64,000 bases of DNA from Clostridium guangxiense (GTDB taxonomy: Bacteria; Bacillota; Clostridia; Clostridiales; Clostridiaceae), in assembly GCF_021043395.1 (NCBI RefSeq), contig NZ_JAJNKE010000011.1:33445-97444 (forward strand), written 5' to 3'. A program made the position numbers and the translations under genes. Below, piece after piece: positions 19,241 through 27,627 of the stretch; position 1 is the first letter of the stretch, and every line of letters begins with the position of its first letter. Below the pieces are notes generated by a model. The model was not told where the DNA came from. It saw only the letters and a program-made list of their open reading frames with translations, and searched no databases.

Positions 19241-20098
19241 GTGTTAAAAAAACATATTGATACGTATTATTACATCGTAAGGCTTTTTTTTATATTACTA
19301 GGAGTGGTGTTAGCATCCGTTGGGTTAGAAATATTTTTAATACCAAACGATATAATTGATGGTGGGGTTGTTGGGATATCCATTATGACAAGTTATTTAA
19401 CAAACCTACCACTTGGACTATTTACTTTCCTATTAAACGTGCCATTTTTTATTTTGGGATATAAGCAAATAGGAAAAACTTTTGCATTTCTTTCAGCATT
19501 TTCTGTAGTTGCTTTATCTATAGGTGTATCCATATTAAAGCCTATTCCAGGAATTACTCACGATATACTTCTTGCGTCAGTTTTTGGAGGAGTTATATTA
19601 GGAATTGGAGTAGGACTTATAATAAGAAATGGCGGCTCTCTAGATGGTACAGAAATGGTTGCTATAATTCTTGATAAAAGAATCAGCTTCTCTATTGGAG
19701 AAATAGTGATGTTTTTTAATGTGTTTATATTGACCAGTGCAGGTTTTATATTCGGATGGGATAGGGCAATGTATTCTCTTATAACTTATTTTATTGAATT
19801 TAAGGTGATAGATATTATTGTGGAAGGTGTAGATGAATCAAAGTCTGTTATGATAATTTCAGATAAACATAAAGATATTCTTTCTGCTATAAATGCCAGA
19901 CTTGGTAGAGGGGTAACCATTCTTGATGGTAGAGGTGGTTATAGGGGAGTTCAGACTAATGTTTTATATACTGTTGTATCCAGGCTTGAAGTCTCTAAGC
20001 TTAAAAGAATAGTTCATGATCTTGATGAGAAGGCACTTGTTACAATAGGGAATGTTGAAGTTGCTGGTAAGAAATATAAAAAGAGAGCAATACATTAG
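19241..20098 (+). CDS. YitT family membrane protein (DUF161 + DUF2179)
   Basis: A 285-residue protein. Five or six hydrophobic segments span about 10-195 (GVVLASVGLEIFLIPNDIIDGGVVGIS is the typical first repeat). A soluble C-terminal DUF2179 domain spans about 200-285 (GRGVTILDGRGGYRG). The family is widespread in Firmicutes, and its transport role is not established. The start is GTG with GGAG upstream. A bidirectional terminator is shared with the convergent cooS gene. Confidence 0.85.
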   Translation: MLKKHIDTYYYIVRLFFILLGVVLASVGLEIFLIPNDIIDGGVVGISIMTSYLTNLPLGLFTFLLNVPFFILGYKQIGKTFAFLSAFSVVALSIGVSILKPIPGITHDILLASVFGGVILGIGVGLIIRNGGSLDGTEMVAIILDKRISFSIGEIVMFFNVFILTSAGFIFGWDRAMYSLITYFIEFKVIDIIVEGVDESKSVMIISDKHKDILSAINARLGRGVTILDGRGGYRGVQTNVLYTVVSRLEVSKLKRIVHDLDEKALVTIGNVEVAGKKYKKRAIH

Positions 20099-20155
20099 CG
20101 AAGTAATAGTGCTTTGCTTCCACGGTGGTGCAAGGAAAAAATTCCTCCGTGCCTT
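20099..20155. repeat. Family B repeat fragment
   Basis: It starts with GCGAAGTAATAGTGCTTTG directly after the TAG stop of the YitT gene and continues with AAAAAATTCCTCCGTGCC. It is one arm of the palindrome described at 18.7 kb, without a mate. Confidence 0.6.
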
Positions 20156-20208
20156 ATGATTAATCAATTGGAGCCAATTTTTAATATAGATTGAATTTAT
20201 AGAATTAA

Positions 20209-20244
20209 AAAATGTGAAGTAGGTTAATTTGCTTCACATTTTTT
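20209..20244. terminator. Bidirectional intrinsic terminator
   Basis: AAAATGTGAAG pairs with CTTCACATTTT, with A-rich and T-rich flanks on the two sides. It can serve both the YitT gene and the convergent cooS gene. Confidence 0.85.
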
Positions 20245-20293
20245 CTATATATTACTAAAAGGGTTTGAAAAATTAAAGAGTTCAATAAGTTTT

Positions 20294-22180
20294 TTATTCA
20301 AGTCCTAATTTTTTTCTTCTATCGATTATAATTTTCTCAAGCTCATCAGCAGCTTTAGTAACATCATCTTCAATTATTAATCTTCCACCAGTTATCCCTT
20401 CAAGGTCTTCAGTTAAAAGCTTTGAAACAACTGGACTTCCATCTATAAATGGAGATATTGCAAGATGGAGAGGTAATCCCAGTGAAAGACCAAAGGCTCC
20501 ATCAGCAAGAGCTTGTTCTTCAAGCCACTGTGGTGCAGAAAGTACAAGTGGAAGCTGAGGAATATCTATTCCAAGATAATCGGCAAGTTCAGTTGCCACT
20601 ATCTCAAGTCTTCCAATTGCAAGGCAAGGTCCAAAATTAAGTACAGGAGGAATTCCAAGTGCCTTACATACTTCTTTCAGACTGTCACCAGCAAGTTCAG
20701 CAGCAGAAGGTGACATTAAACCTACATTTTCAAGACCGCCGCTTGAACATCCAGCAGATAATACTATTATATTTCTCTTTATGAGTTCTTTTGTGAGCTC
20801 TACTGTAAACACATCATGTCCCTTTGCAGTTAGATTTGAGCAGCCAACAACGCCGGCCACACCTTTAATTTTTCCAGAAGCAATTAAATCAACAAGAGGT
20901 TTCCAGGTACCGCCAAGAAAATCTTTAAGGGATTTTTCACTGACTCCAGTTACAACATCGTCATATCCATGGTCTTCTGGTATATTAATAGTTACATCTT
21001 TTCTTCTCTTTGAGTAATTTTTTAATGCTTCATCAATTATTGTACTTGATATATTTTCACGTTCTTCAAAAGAGTAATTTATAAAATCTGCATTTGCTTT
21101 TTTAGCTACATCATCTACACATATCATTTTAACTTCAAATTCATCTGCAATTGGCTCGATTCCAGGAAGAGTACAATTAAATTCAGATAAAATAAGGTCT
21201 ATTCCTCCAGTTGCAATCAATGCTTCACTTGTAAAGTTGTTGCCCGCATGACCAGAAAATACTTCCTTATAGTGTTCTCCTCTAAGCTGCAAATCTTGAC
21301 CAACACAAGTACAGCCAACTATTTTAAAGCCTTTTGCTCCTGCTTTTTTTGCCATTTCAGTTACATCTTTATCTATAAGGCGCTCTTGAAGATGAGATAT
21401 CATTGAATGTTGATGTCCTGTTATCATGATATTTATATAATCTGGATCTACAACCTTGAAGCCAACCTTTGCCTGACGTATAACGGGTTCTCCTAAAATA
21501 ACATCATTTAATAGGTTAGTTAAAGTAAGCCCATATAAACCTGTTGAAATTCCAAGTTTTAAGCAATTTACTGTCATGTCAATGGGGTCACTGTTTAAGT
21601 TTGTTGAAGTTTTTACTATAGCATCAAATACCTCAGATTTTGCTCCACCAGGAAGTATATTAAGTTCAGTCCATTTTTTAAATCTTGGGGCATAAGCCAT
21701 TTTTTCTATAAGCTCTGTTTTTTCAAATGTTGGTTTATAAAGATCAGCTAAAACTTTATCAGCTATGAGTGCAGCTTTCTTGTGGGGGTCTTCTTCTTTA
21801 ATTTCAAATATACCCGCTAATTTGTTTAGAGTGTACATACCTTTGATTTCTTTTTTATTTTCTCCGATTGCCTTTAAGTTTCTTGCAGTAGTTTCAACTA
21901 CATGAACATAGCAGCCTGTTCCTGCAGCAACAGCCCTTAGAAAATTTCTTGCAACTATTGTGTTAGCATCTGCGCCACAAATACCTCTTGGGGATTTTGG
22001 TGTGATCCTACAAGGTCCATTAGCGCATAATTTGCAGCACACACCTTCCTTACCAAATTTACATTTAGCCTTTTGACTTTCAACCCTATGTTCGGAAGTT
22101 TCTACATTTAAATTACATATAAAATTATGAAGTTTTGAGTCTGCGTCAGCACAGACATTACAGTTTTCACATTTACTCAT
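20294..22180 (-). CDS. cooS: Carbon monoxide dehydrogenase, catalytic subunit
   Basis: A 628-residue Ni-Fe-S enzyme that interconverts CO and CO2. The N-terminal cluster ligands are present (C40 and C48 for the D cluster; C49, C52, C57, C68 for the B cluster). All six C-cluster ligand segments are visible: GHQHSM, VGCTCVGQ, FNCTLPG, VVGCSNL, SAGCSSGG and FGPCLAIG. The ATG behind AAGGAGGA was chosen over one eight codons upstream. No acetyl-CoA synthase or CooC maturation gene is in the window, so it appears to be a stand-alone CODH. An extra CENCNVC motif sits at residues 4-10. An Fe-S type Rrf2 regulator lies immediately upstream. Confidence 0.95.
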   Translation of the reverse strand: MSKCENCNVCADADSKLHNFICNLNVETSEHRVESQKAKCKFGKEGVCCKLCANGPCRITPKSPRGICGADANTIVARNFLRAVAAGTGCYVHVVETTARNLKAIGENKKEIKGMYTLNKLAGIFEIKEEDPHKKAALIADKVLADLYKPTFEKTELIEKMAYAPRFKKWTELNILPGGAKSEVFDAIVKTSTNLNSDPIDMTVNCLKLGISTGLYGLTLTNLLNDVILGEPVIRQAKVGFKVVDPDYINIMITGHQHSMISHLQERLIDKDVTEMAKKAGAKGFKIVGCTCVGQDLQLRGEHYKEVFSGHAGNNFTSEALIATGGIDLILSEFNCTLPGIEPIADEFEVKMICVDDVAKKANADFINYSFEERENISSTIIDEALKNYSKRRKDVTINIPEDHGYDDVVTGVSEKSLKDFLGGTWKPLVDLIASGKIKGVAGVVGCSNLTAKGHDVFTVELTKELIKRNIIVLSAGCSSGGLENVGLMSPSAAELAGDSLKEVCKALGIPPVLNFGPCLAIGRLEIVATELADYLGIDIPQLPLVLSAPQWLEEQALADGAFGLSLGLPLHLAISPFIDGSPVVSKLLTEDLEGITGGRLIIEDDVTKAADELEKIIIDRRKKLGLE

Positions 22181-22201
22181 TATTAATATTCCTCCTTGAA
22201 A

Positions 22202-22242
22202 CAATACCTTTTTAGTATAGTTTTTGATTTATATAAAACCAA
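22202..22242 (-). promoter_or_regulatory. cooS promoter with candidate Rrf2 operator
   Basis: On the minus strand, TTGGTT, 17 bp, TATACT. The -10 lies within a 19-bp stretch (22202-22220) that matches 14 of 19 positions of a stretch just downstream of the rrf2 promoter, suggesting a shared operator. Confidence 0.5.
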
Positions 22243-22260
22243 GCTTAGTGGGTGCTTGGT
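22236..22260 (-). terminator. Weak terminator after rrf2
   Basis: ACCAAGC pairs with GCTTGGT at the 3' end of the rrf2 gene, followed by TTTTAT. It partly overlaps the cooS -35 region. Confidence 0.5.
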
Positions 22261-22679
22261 TAATATAGGACTTTACCAGATTTTAAGTCTTGGAAATTTA
22301 CTTTCTCAAGATTTTGGATTAAAGATAGCTGAATAGAGGATAAAGCATTATGTATTTCGCATTTGCCAGCTCTTTTGGCACTGCAATATAAAGGGTCAGC
22401 AATACATCTATTTACTAAAATAGGACCATCTATAGCTTCAATGACATCTTTAAGTGTAATGTCCTTTGGTAATTTATTTAATGAATAACCACCTTTAACG
22501 CCTCTATAAGATTTAACTATTCCACTTTTAATAAGTTTTCGCAGTAATTTCAATAAAAAACGCAGTGGAAGATGTTCATGCTCTGAAATAGTAGCAGCAT
22601 CAACCCTTTCATTAACTCCAATTTTAGAAAGGTGAAGTACAACTCTGAGACTATAATCTGCTTCTTGTGTTATCCTCAT
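22260..22679 (-). CDS. Rrf2 family regulator with Fe-S ligand cysteines
   Basis: A 139-residue winged-helix protein (MRITQEADYSLRVVLHLSK; recognition region around HEHLPLRFLLKLLRKL). The segment NRCIADPLYCSAKRAGKCEI supplies three cysteines spaced as in cluster-binding Rrf2 proteins such as IscR and NsrR. It probably senses iron-sulphur, redox or gas signals. The start is the ATG behind AAAGGAGA; upstream in-frame codons lack a site. It precedes cooS by 80 bp, so it is a good candidate local regulator of CO dehydrogenase. No iscS/iscU genes follow, which argues against a classic IscR role. Confidence 0.85.
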   Translation of the reverse strand: MRITQEADYSLRVVLHLSKIGVNERVDAATISEHEHLPLRFLLKLLRKLIKSGIVKSYRGVKGGYSLNKLPKDITLKDVIEAIDGPILVNRCIADPLYCSAKRAGKCEIHNALSSIQLSLIQNLEKVNFQDLKSGKVLY

Positions 22680-22690
22680 GATATTCTCCT

Positions 22691-22747
22691 TTAAAGTATA
22701 CTTTAATAGTATAGATTTAATATATAACTTTTTCAATAATTTGTCAA
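22691..22747 (-). promoter_or_regulatory. rrf2 promoter with palindromic operator
   Basis: TTGACA (22742-22747), 17 bp, TATATT (22719-22724) on the minus strand. Downstream lies the perfect 16-bp palindrome TTAAAGTATACTTTAA (22691-22706), well placed for autorepression. Confidence 0.6.
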
Positions 22748-22752
22748 TCAAA

Positions 22753-22812
22753 AAAATGCAAAGTAACAGTATTTAATATTCCAAGATACGGTTACTTCAC
22801 AATATTTTTAAA
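22753..22812. repeat. Family B repeat, compact copy
   Basis: GCAAAGTAACAGTATTTAAT and an inverted partner GGTTACTTCACAATATTT enclose a short loop. This is the minimal palindrome of the GCGAAGTAA family, placed between rrf2 and the next gene. Confidence 0.55.
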
Positions 22813-22875
22813 CTGCGAAAGTTGAATAAATGAGGTATAATATTCTTATTATATAAATTAATAAGGAGATATTTT

Positions 22876-23406
22876 ATGATATTTTTTGGACACTTAGGAA
22901 TTACAACGGGTATTGTTAGAATATGTGAAAAGTTTACACCTAAAAAGGATTTAGATATAGATTACAGATATATTTTAGTTGGATCTGTGCTGCCAGATAT
23001 TATAGATAAGCCTATAGGAGCCTTTTTTTTAAGAAATGTATTTCACAATAGCAGAATATTTGCTCACTCACTTTTATTTGGAATTGCTTTGTTGTGTATT
23101 GGGGCCTACAGAAAAAGTAAGTGTGGAAAAGCCGGAATTTTATTCTTAGGAATTGGATCTTTAATACATCAATTGCTGGATAGTATGTGGCTTTATCCTA
23201 AAATAAGCTTGTGGCCATTTTTAGGTCTTAAATTTCCAGCAAGACCAGAAGGAAGCTGGGTGGCCGATGATCTCACAAGATTAATTTCTGATCCTAAGTA
23301 CTATGGACCCGAACTATTTGGTTTTATTATAATAGCGTATTACTTTATAAAGCTTGTTAGAAATAATGGTATTAAAAAGTTCTTAAAAACGGGAAGGCTT
23401 CAATGA
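22876..23406 (+). CDS. Membrane-bound metal-dependent hydrolase-like protein (YdjM/DUF457 type)
   Basis: A 176-residue protein. It has the N-terminal FFGHLGITTGI histidine, GSVLPDIIDKP, HNSRIFAHSLLFG and LIHQLLDSMW: conserved H/D positions among hydrophobic segments, as in the membrane-associated putative hydrolases of the YdjM group. The catalytic activity of the group is not well established. AAGGAGA precedes the ATG. It appears monocistronic. Confidence 0.7.
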   Translation: MIFFGHLGITTGIVRICEKFTPKKDLDIDYRYILVGSVLPDIIDKPIGAFFLRNVFHNSRIFAHSLLFGIALLCIGAYRKSKCGKAGILFLGIGSLIHQLLDSMWLYPKISLWPFLGLKFPARPEGSWVADDLTRLISDPKYYGPELFGFIIIAYYFIKLVRNNGIKKFLKTGRLQ

Positions 23407-23457
23407 CTTAAGAGACTTTTATAAGGGAACTTGAAAATTGGGGGTTTAAAGCTTATA

Positions 23458-23783
23458 CCGATAAACTGGAATTTGTCGAGCGCTATAGTGAAGGGTTTTA
23501 CGGTGCTGTGCACGTAAAAGGTGAACTTTTTTATCTTCAATAAAAAGCTAAGGTTGATTTTCCTCCGTTTCCCTACGGAAAATCTTTAACGTATTTAAAT
23601 TATTTATTTTTCGTAGAGAAACGGAGAAAAATATTCCTTAACCTTTTGCCGTGGCAAAAACCTTCACCTTTGACAAGCAAAGCTATGTCAAACCCTTCAC
23701 TTTTCACATAAGTGAAAAAGTTAGTTTTTTAATGAGCAGGGCGAATTAAAACCCTTCACTCAGCTCGACAAATTCCAGTTTGT
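23458..23783. repeat. Long inverted repeat of about 325 bp
   Basis: The outer arms contain AACTGGAATTTGTCGAGC and its reverse complement. Inside are a second pair (GTGAAGGGTTTT / AACCCTTCAC) and a third (TTTTCCTCCG...CGGAGAAAA). It fills almost the whole 448-bp gap before tadA. Short frames inside are not gene-like. The arms share GACAAACTGGAA-type sequence with repeats near 29.2, 34.0 and 49.7 kb. Confidence 0.7.
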
Positions 23784-23854
23784 TAGTATGAACTCGATAT
23801 TAGTAGTTTCAATCTTAAGTATTATGTATTTATAGGAAGTTTAGAGGAGAAATT

Positions 23855-24328
23855 ATGGAGAATAATTTTCTTGATTTAGCAATTAAAGAAGCAGAAAAAG
23901 CAGCAGTTAAAGGAGAAGTACCTGTTGGGGCTGTAATTGTAAAAGACAATAAGATTATAGGAAGAGCTCACAATATGAAGGAAACTTTAAAAGATGTAAC
24001 AGCTCATGCTGAAGTTTTTGCAATAAGAGAGGCAAGTAAAAAGCTTAATAATTGGAGGCTTAATGGCTGTGAAATGTATGTAACACTTGAGCCATGTGCT
24101 ATGTGCGCAGCCACTATTTGCCAAAGTAGAATTAGTAAAATATATATAGGTACATTTGATCCCGAAGCTGGTGCATGCGGTTCTGTAATTAATTTGCTTC
24201 AAAGTGGACGATTAGGTTACAGCGTAAATGTAAAGTGGCTATATTCGGAAAAATGTAGTGAATTGTTAAAGGACTTTTTTAAGTACAGGAGAATTAAAAA
24301 TATGATGGGGGCTAAAAAATGGAAGTAA
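23855..24328 (+). CDS. tadA: tRNA-specific adenosine deaminase
   Basis: A 157-residue zinc deaminase that converts the wobble adenosine of tRNA-Arg(ACG) to inosine. The HAE motif is in TAHAEVFAIREA and the PCxxC motif in EPCAMCAATI. Neighbouring gene order (tadA before tRNA-Ser, SRP RNA and dnaX) is conserved in Bacilli and Clostridia. The GNAT gene downstream overlaps it by 10 bp. Confidence 0.93.
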   Translation: MENNFLDLAIKEAEKAAVKGEVPVGAVIVKDNKIIGRAHNMKETLKDVTAHAEVFAIREASKKLNNWRLNGCEMYVTLEPCAMCAATICQSRISKIYIGTFDPEAGACGSVINLLQSGRLGYSVNVKWLYSEKCSELLKDFFKYRRIKNMMGAKKWK

Positions 24329-24741
24329 AATGGTTTAAAGGAAATAAGGATTTAAAGGATGGATTTGAACTTAGAAAAAAAGTTTTTGTAGGGGAACAAG
24401 ATGTTCCAGATGATATGGAAATTGATGAATTTGATATAGATTGTGACCATATTGTTATCTACAAAGGGAAAGATGCAATTGGGGTTGGAAGAATAATATT
24501 TGATAATGGTAAATGCTTCTTTGGTAGAATTGCGGTGTCAAAAGAATATAGGGGTACGGGTATAGGAAAAGTTCTAGTAGAGGAAATGCTTAAAAAGGCA
24601 TTTAAAGATGGAATAAAAGAAGTGCTTATACATGCGCAAGCTTATGCGCAGGGGTTTTACGAAAAATTAGGTTTTAAACCATATGGTGAAAAGTTTTATG
24701 AGGCTGGTATAGAGCATATCTCCATGTCTATACGCATTTGA
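24319..24741 (+). CDS. GNAT family acetyltransferase
   Basis: A 140-residue acetyl-CoA dependent N-acyltransferase (YjcF/ElaA-like). Visible are VFVGEQDVPDDMEIDEFD near the start, acetyl-CoA-binding AVSKEYRGTGIGKVL (about 78-92) and the terminal AQAYAQGFYEKLGFKPYG, which is characteristic of this subgroup. The substrate is unknown. The start overlaps tadA, so the pair is cotranscribed. The tRNA-Ser promoter -35 overlaps its last codons. Confidence 0.85.
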   Translation: MEVKWFKGNKDLKDGFELRKKVFVGEQDVPDDMEIDEFDIDCDHIVIYKGKDAIGVGRIIFDNGKCFFGRIAVSKEYRGTGIGKVLVEEMLKKAFKDGIKEVLIHAQAYAQGFYEKLGFKPYGEKFYEAGIEHISMSIRI

Positions 24742-24766
24742 TTTTTTACCGTCAATTTAGTATAAT
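24738..24766 (+). promoter_or_regulatory. Promoter of tRNA-Ser(CGA)
   Basis: TTGATT, 17 bp, TATAAT, ending 17 bp before the tRNA. Confidence 0.8.
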
Positions 24767-24783
24767 ATCTTAGTATGACAAAT

Positions 24784-24872
24784 GGAGAAGTATCGAAGTG
24801 GTCATAACGAGCCGCACTCGAAATGCGGTTGTCCTTCGGGGCACATGGGTTCGAATCCCATCTTCTCCGCCA
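24784..24872 (+). tRNA. tRNA-Ser (anticodon CGA)
   Basis: Acceptor stem GGAGAAG/CTTCTCC, anticodon stem CCGCA/TGCGG with loop CTCGAAA (CGA reads UCG), a long variable arm (TGTCCTTCGGGGCA) and T-arm GGGTTCGAATCCC. CCA is encoded. Length 89 nt with the class II variable arm confirms serine. Confidence 0.95.
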
Positions 24873-24904
24873 TCAATATAACAGAATGTATATATTGAAA
24901 TTAC

Positions 24905-24942
24905 AAGTCATTAAGTAGTATTAATGGCTTTATTTATTTTTT
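24905..24942 (+). terminator. Terminator after tRNA-Ser(CGA)
   Basis: AAGTCATTAA pairs with TTAATGGCTT (one mismatch), followed by a T-rich stretch. Confidence 0.7.
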
Positions 24943-25021
24943 GAAACTTTATATTATTTGTTTTATGGAAAATTTTGTTTCTATGGATTCACAAGGTATA
25001 ATTAATTATAGGGGAGAAAGG

Positions 25022-25594
25022 ATGAAAAAAGAACTAAAGTTTTATAAAACACTATTTATGTCGACATTTTCGGTTAGTGCCTTCACTTTTGGAGGTGGAT
25101 ATGTGATTGTGCCACTTATGAAGCAAAAATTCGTAGATACACTTCACTGGATTGATGAAGACGAAATGCTGGATATAGTTGCTATTTCACAATCGTTGCC
25201 TGGACCAATGGTTGTGGATGCTTCAGCGCTAATTGGTTATCGGTTGGCTGGTATTCCGGGTGCATGTGTGGCACTGCTTTCAACCATCTTACCACCGCTT
25301 GTTATTTTATCTGTTATTTCACTTTTTTATCAAGCCTTCAAAACCAATTCAGTGGTAAATGCTGTTTTAAAGGGAATGCAGGCAGGAATTGCAGCGATTA
25401 TTGCTGACGTGGTTATTTCTGGTGCAGTTAAGATTTGCAAGCAAAAAAACACCCTTTCGATTTTTATAATGCTTGCTTCTTTCTGTGCAATTTATTTTCT
25501 AAATGTAAATGTAATTTGGGTAATATTAATTTGTGGTGCCTTTGGTGGCATTTTAACAATTATTCAAAACCGAAAGAAGGTAAACAAATCATGA
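25022..25594 (+). CDS. Chromate transporter, first half (ChrA-type)
   Basis: A 190-residue membrane protein with about five hydrophobic segments and the family motif AFTFGGGYVIVPLMKQKFVD. LPGPMVVDASALIGYRLAGIPGA follows. It belongs to the short-chain CHR family, in which two half-size proteins form the carrier. Members move chromate or related anions; clostridial ones are not proven. AGGGGAGAAAGG precedes the ATG. Its stop overlaps the next start (ATGA). Confidence 0.88.
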   Translation: MKKELKFYKTLFMSTFSVSAFTFGGGYVIVPLMKQKFVDTLHWIDEDEMLDIVAISQSLPGPMVVDASALIGYRLAGIPGACVALLSTILPPLVILSVISLFYQAFKTNSVVNAVLKGMQAGIAAIIADVVISGAVKICKQKNTLSIFIMLASFCAIYFLNVNVIWVILICGAFGGILTIIQNRKKVNKS

Positions 25595-26157
25595 TTTACT
25601 TGAAATTACTATGGAGCTTTTTACAGGTTGGACTTTTTAGTTTTGGTGGTGGTTACGGTATCCTTCCGGTAATTCAGCAGCAGGTTGTTACTCAAAATCA
25701 CTGGCTGACCTTGAAGGAGTTTACCGATGTAGTAACGATTTCTCAAATGACACCAGGACCAATTGCTTTAAATGCTTCTACCTTTGTTGGAATGAAAATG
25801 GCAGGAATAATGGGGGCCGTTGTGGCAACCTTTGGGTGTGCGCTTCCAACGGCAGTACTGGCACTGATTGTTGGTCATTATTATTATAAATATAGGGACA
25901 TAACGCTTGTAAATGGGATTTTTGAAGGTTTGCGTCCAGCCATTGTTTCATTGATTGCTTCAGCTGGACTGTCCATATTGTTTTTATCTCTGTTTAACAC
26001 TGAAGTATTTACTAAGAGTGTACTCTATAATATAGATTGGAAATCTGTAGTTACGTTTATTATTTCTCTGTTCATTTTGCGTAAATGGAAAACCAACCCG
26101 ATTTACATTATGATTGGTTCTGGAGCCGTTGGGGCAGTAGTTTATCTTTTGATGTAA
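25591..26157 (+). CDS. Chromate transporter, second half (ChrA-type)
   Basis: A 188-residue partner of the preceding gene with the parallel motif LFSFGGGYGILPVIQQQVV and TPGPIALNASTFVGMKMAGIMGA. The two halves are homologous and translationally coupled. The start used is the ATG overlapping the upstream stop. The codon choice (more CCG, GGC, GTT) and slightly higher GC than neighbours would fit recent acquisition of the pair, though this was judged by eye. Confidence 0.88.
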   Translation: MIYLKLLWSFLQVGLFSFGGGYGILPVIQQQVVTQNHWLTLKEFTDVVTISQMTPGPIALNASTFVGMKMAGIMGAVVATFGCALPTAVLALIVGHYYYKYRDITLVNGIFEGLRPAIVSLIASAGLSILFLSLFNTEVFTKSVLYNIDWKSVVTFIISLFILRKWKTNPIYIMIGSGAVGAVVYLLM

Positions 26158-26233
26158 GGTATTAAAGTGCTACATAGAATATAGAAATTAATCTATTTTG
26201 TGAAAAAGAGATCTATTTACATGAAAACAAAAG

Positions 26234-26270
26234 GACATCGCTTAACACAGAGTTTAGAGGATGTCATTTT
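26234..26270 (+). terminator. Terminator after the chromate transporter pair
   Basis: GGACATC and GATGTC form the base of a hairpin followed by ATTTTTA. Confidence 0.6.
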
Positions 26271-26293
26271 TAATGCTTGAAACTGAGAAAGGG

Positions 26294-27478
26294 TTAATAA
26301 ATAGGGTCAATCAGGATTTTGCCGTTTACTTCAATTGGAATAGCTCCTGCATCTCTTAACACTACAGCAACTGCAACATCTAGTCTTGATGGGAGGTCTG
26401 GCCACTTTATAGATGCCTTGAATTTTATATACTTGTTCTCCGATTTAAGCAATTCTTTTACAATATCATCTATTGTTGCGCGGCCAATTTTATGGTGTAC
26501 AGCAAGAATTTCTTTTTTCATCTCTTTATAATAGGTGCAAAAGAAGTCAAAAAAGCCTTCACTATCAGAACTGGTTGAGGTATACATCATTGTTTCATAT
26601 TTATTTACTTGAATTCCCTTTGCTTTGAATACTTCATTCATGTCATGGGATCTGTGAGCATCCATAACATATACAATATAGCCCTCACGTGCCATTGTTT
26701 CATATTTGCTTGTAATATCAATTAGCTTATCCATGGAACTGTAAAGGAAGGGAGGGTTGATTTCGATTGTAGTATCGCCGCTAAAAATAATTTTGTATTT
26801 TGGGTCATAAATGCAAATATGTCCACGAGAATGAGAGCCATCAAAGGAAATAAAGAATCGACCGAGTTTCCAGCCAGTAAGTGTTACACTACCATATTTT
26901 TGAGTAATTCTGGAGCTGCGCCTAAGGATTATTGCCTCGTCTACCATATGATTATCATCGTGGCCAACAGTTTCTTCTATAATTTGTCTAAGCACATTTT
27001 TAGTTAATCTATGAGATTTTTTTTCGGTCATCTCAAATAGAGGATTCCCAGAAAACTCTGAGGTATATACATCTTCCCATTTTTCTAAATCTTCATAATC
27101 ACTCATGACATCAGATATCATGCTTCTGGTGGTCGCTATTTCTTCCTCAGGAAGATAAAATTTCCATGGGAGACCAGTTTCTTTAACAACATCACAATTC
27201 ATCGCGTGATCAAAATGGCCTTGAGTAACTAACATAATAACTTCTTTCACTCCAGTTTTTTCATACATGTAAGCTAGATCAAGTATCTTTTTCTTATAAT
27301 ATGGTATTGTACCTGGATCTATAATGTATAATTTATCTTCATCTCTTAGTACATAAGTGGTTGAAGATGGGGCATTGCTCCAGAAATTTCCGCTTAAGGA
27401 CCCTTCAATTCTCCAGACGTCAGGTAATACCTCTTGCATTACATCATCAGTTTTTGTTGCACTTTTTAAATTTTCCAT
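26294..27478 (-). CDS. Metallo-beta-lactamase-fold hydrolase
   Basis: A 394-residue MBL-fold protein. The zinc motif is in TQGHFDHAMNCD (HxxDH; the usual first histidine of HxHxDH is Q/G-shifted). GSHSRGHICIYDPKYKIIFSGDTTI supplies the later H and D ligands. A C-terminal ~90-residue helical extension (about 305-394) is present. The reaction is unknown. GGAGGG precedes the ATG. It is divergent from a TetR gene, and a perfect 17-bp inverted repeat lies between them, so it is probably the repressor's main target. Confidence 0.75.
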   Translation of the reverse strand: MENLKSATKTDDVMQEVLPDVWRIEGSLSGNFWSNAPSSTTYVLRDEDKLYIIDPGTIPYYKKKILDLAYMYEKTGVKEVIMLVTQGHFDHAMNCDVVKETGLPWKFYLPEEEIATTRSMISDVMSDYEDLEKWEDVYTSEFSGNPLFEMTEKKSHRLTKNVLRQIIEETVGHDDNHMVDEAIILRRSSRITQKYGSVTLTGWKLGRFFISFDGSHSRGHICIYDPKYKIIFSGDTTIEINPPFLYSSMDKLIDITSKYETMAREGYIVYVMDAHRSHDMNEVFKAKGIQVNKYETMMYTSTSSDSEGFFDFFCTYYKEMKKEILAVHHKIGRATIDDIVKELLKSENKYIKFKASIKWPDLPSRLDVAVAVVLRDAGAIPIEVNGKILIDPIY

Positions 27479-27499
27479 GATTAAGACCCTCCTAAAAAT

Positions 27500-27547
27500 A
27501 ATTTATTTTATGAAATAATTACATAAATATATTTCATAAAATAAATT
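27500..27547. promoter_or_regulatory. TetR-type operator, 17-bp perfect inverted repeat
   Basis: AATTTATTTTATGAAAT (27500-27516) and its exact reverse complement (27531-27547) are separated by 14 bp. It lies between divergent MBL and TetR genes. A further half-like copy, ATTTCATATTTATTT, sits about 50 bp on, near the tetR ribosome binding site. Confidence 0.7.
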
Positions 27548-27627
27548 ATAGACTATAGTAATTGAGTAATCAATAGTTATGATATATAATAATAAATATA
27601 TTTCATATTTATTTTGGGAGAAAGCAT

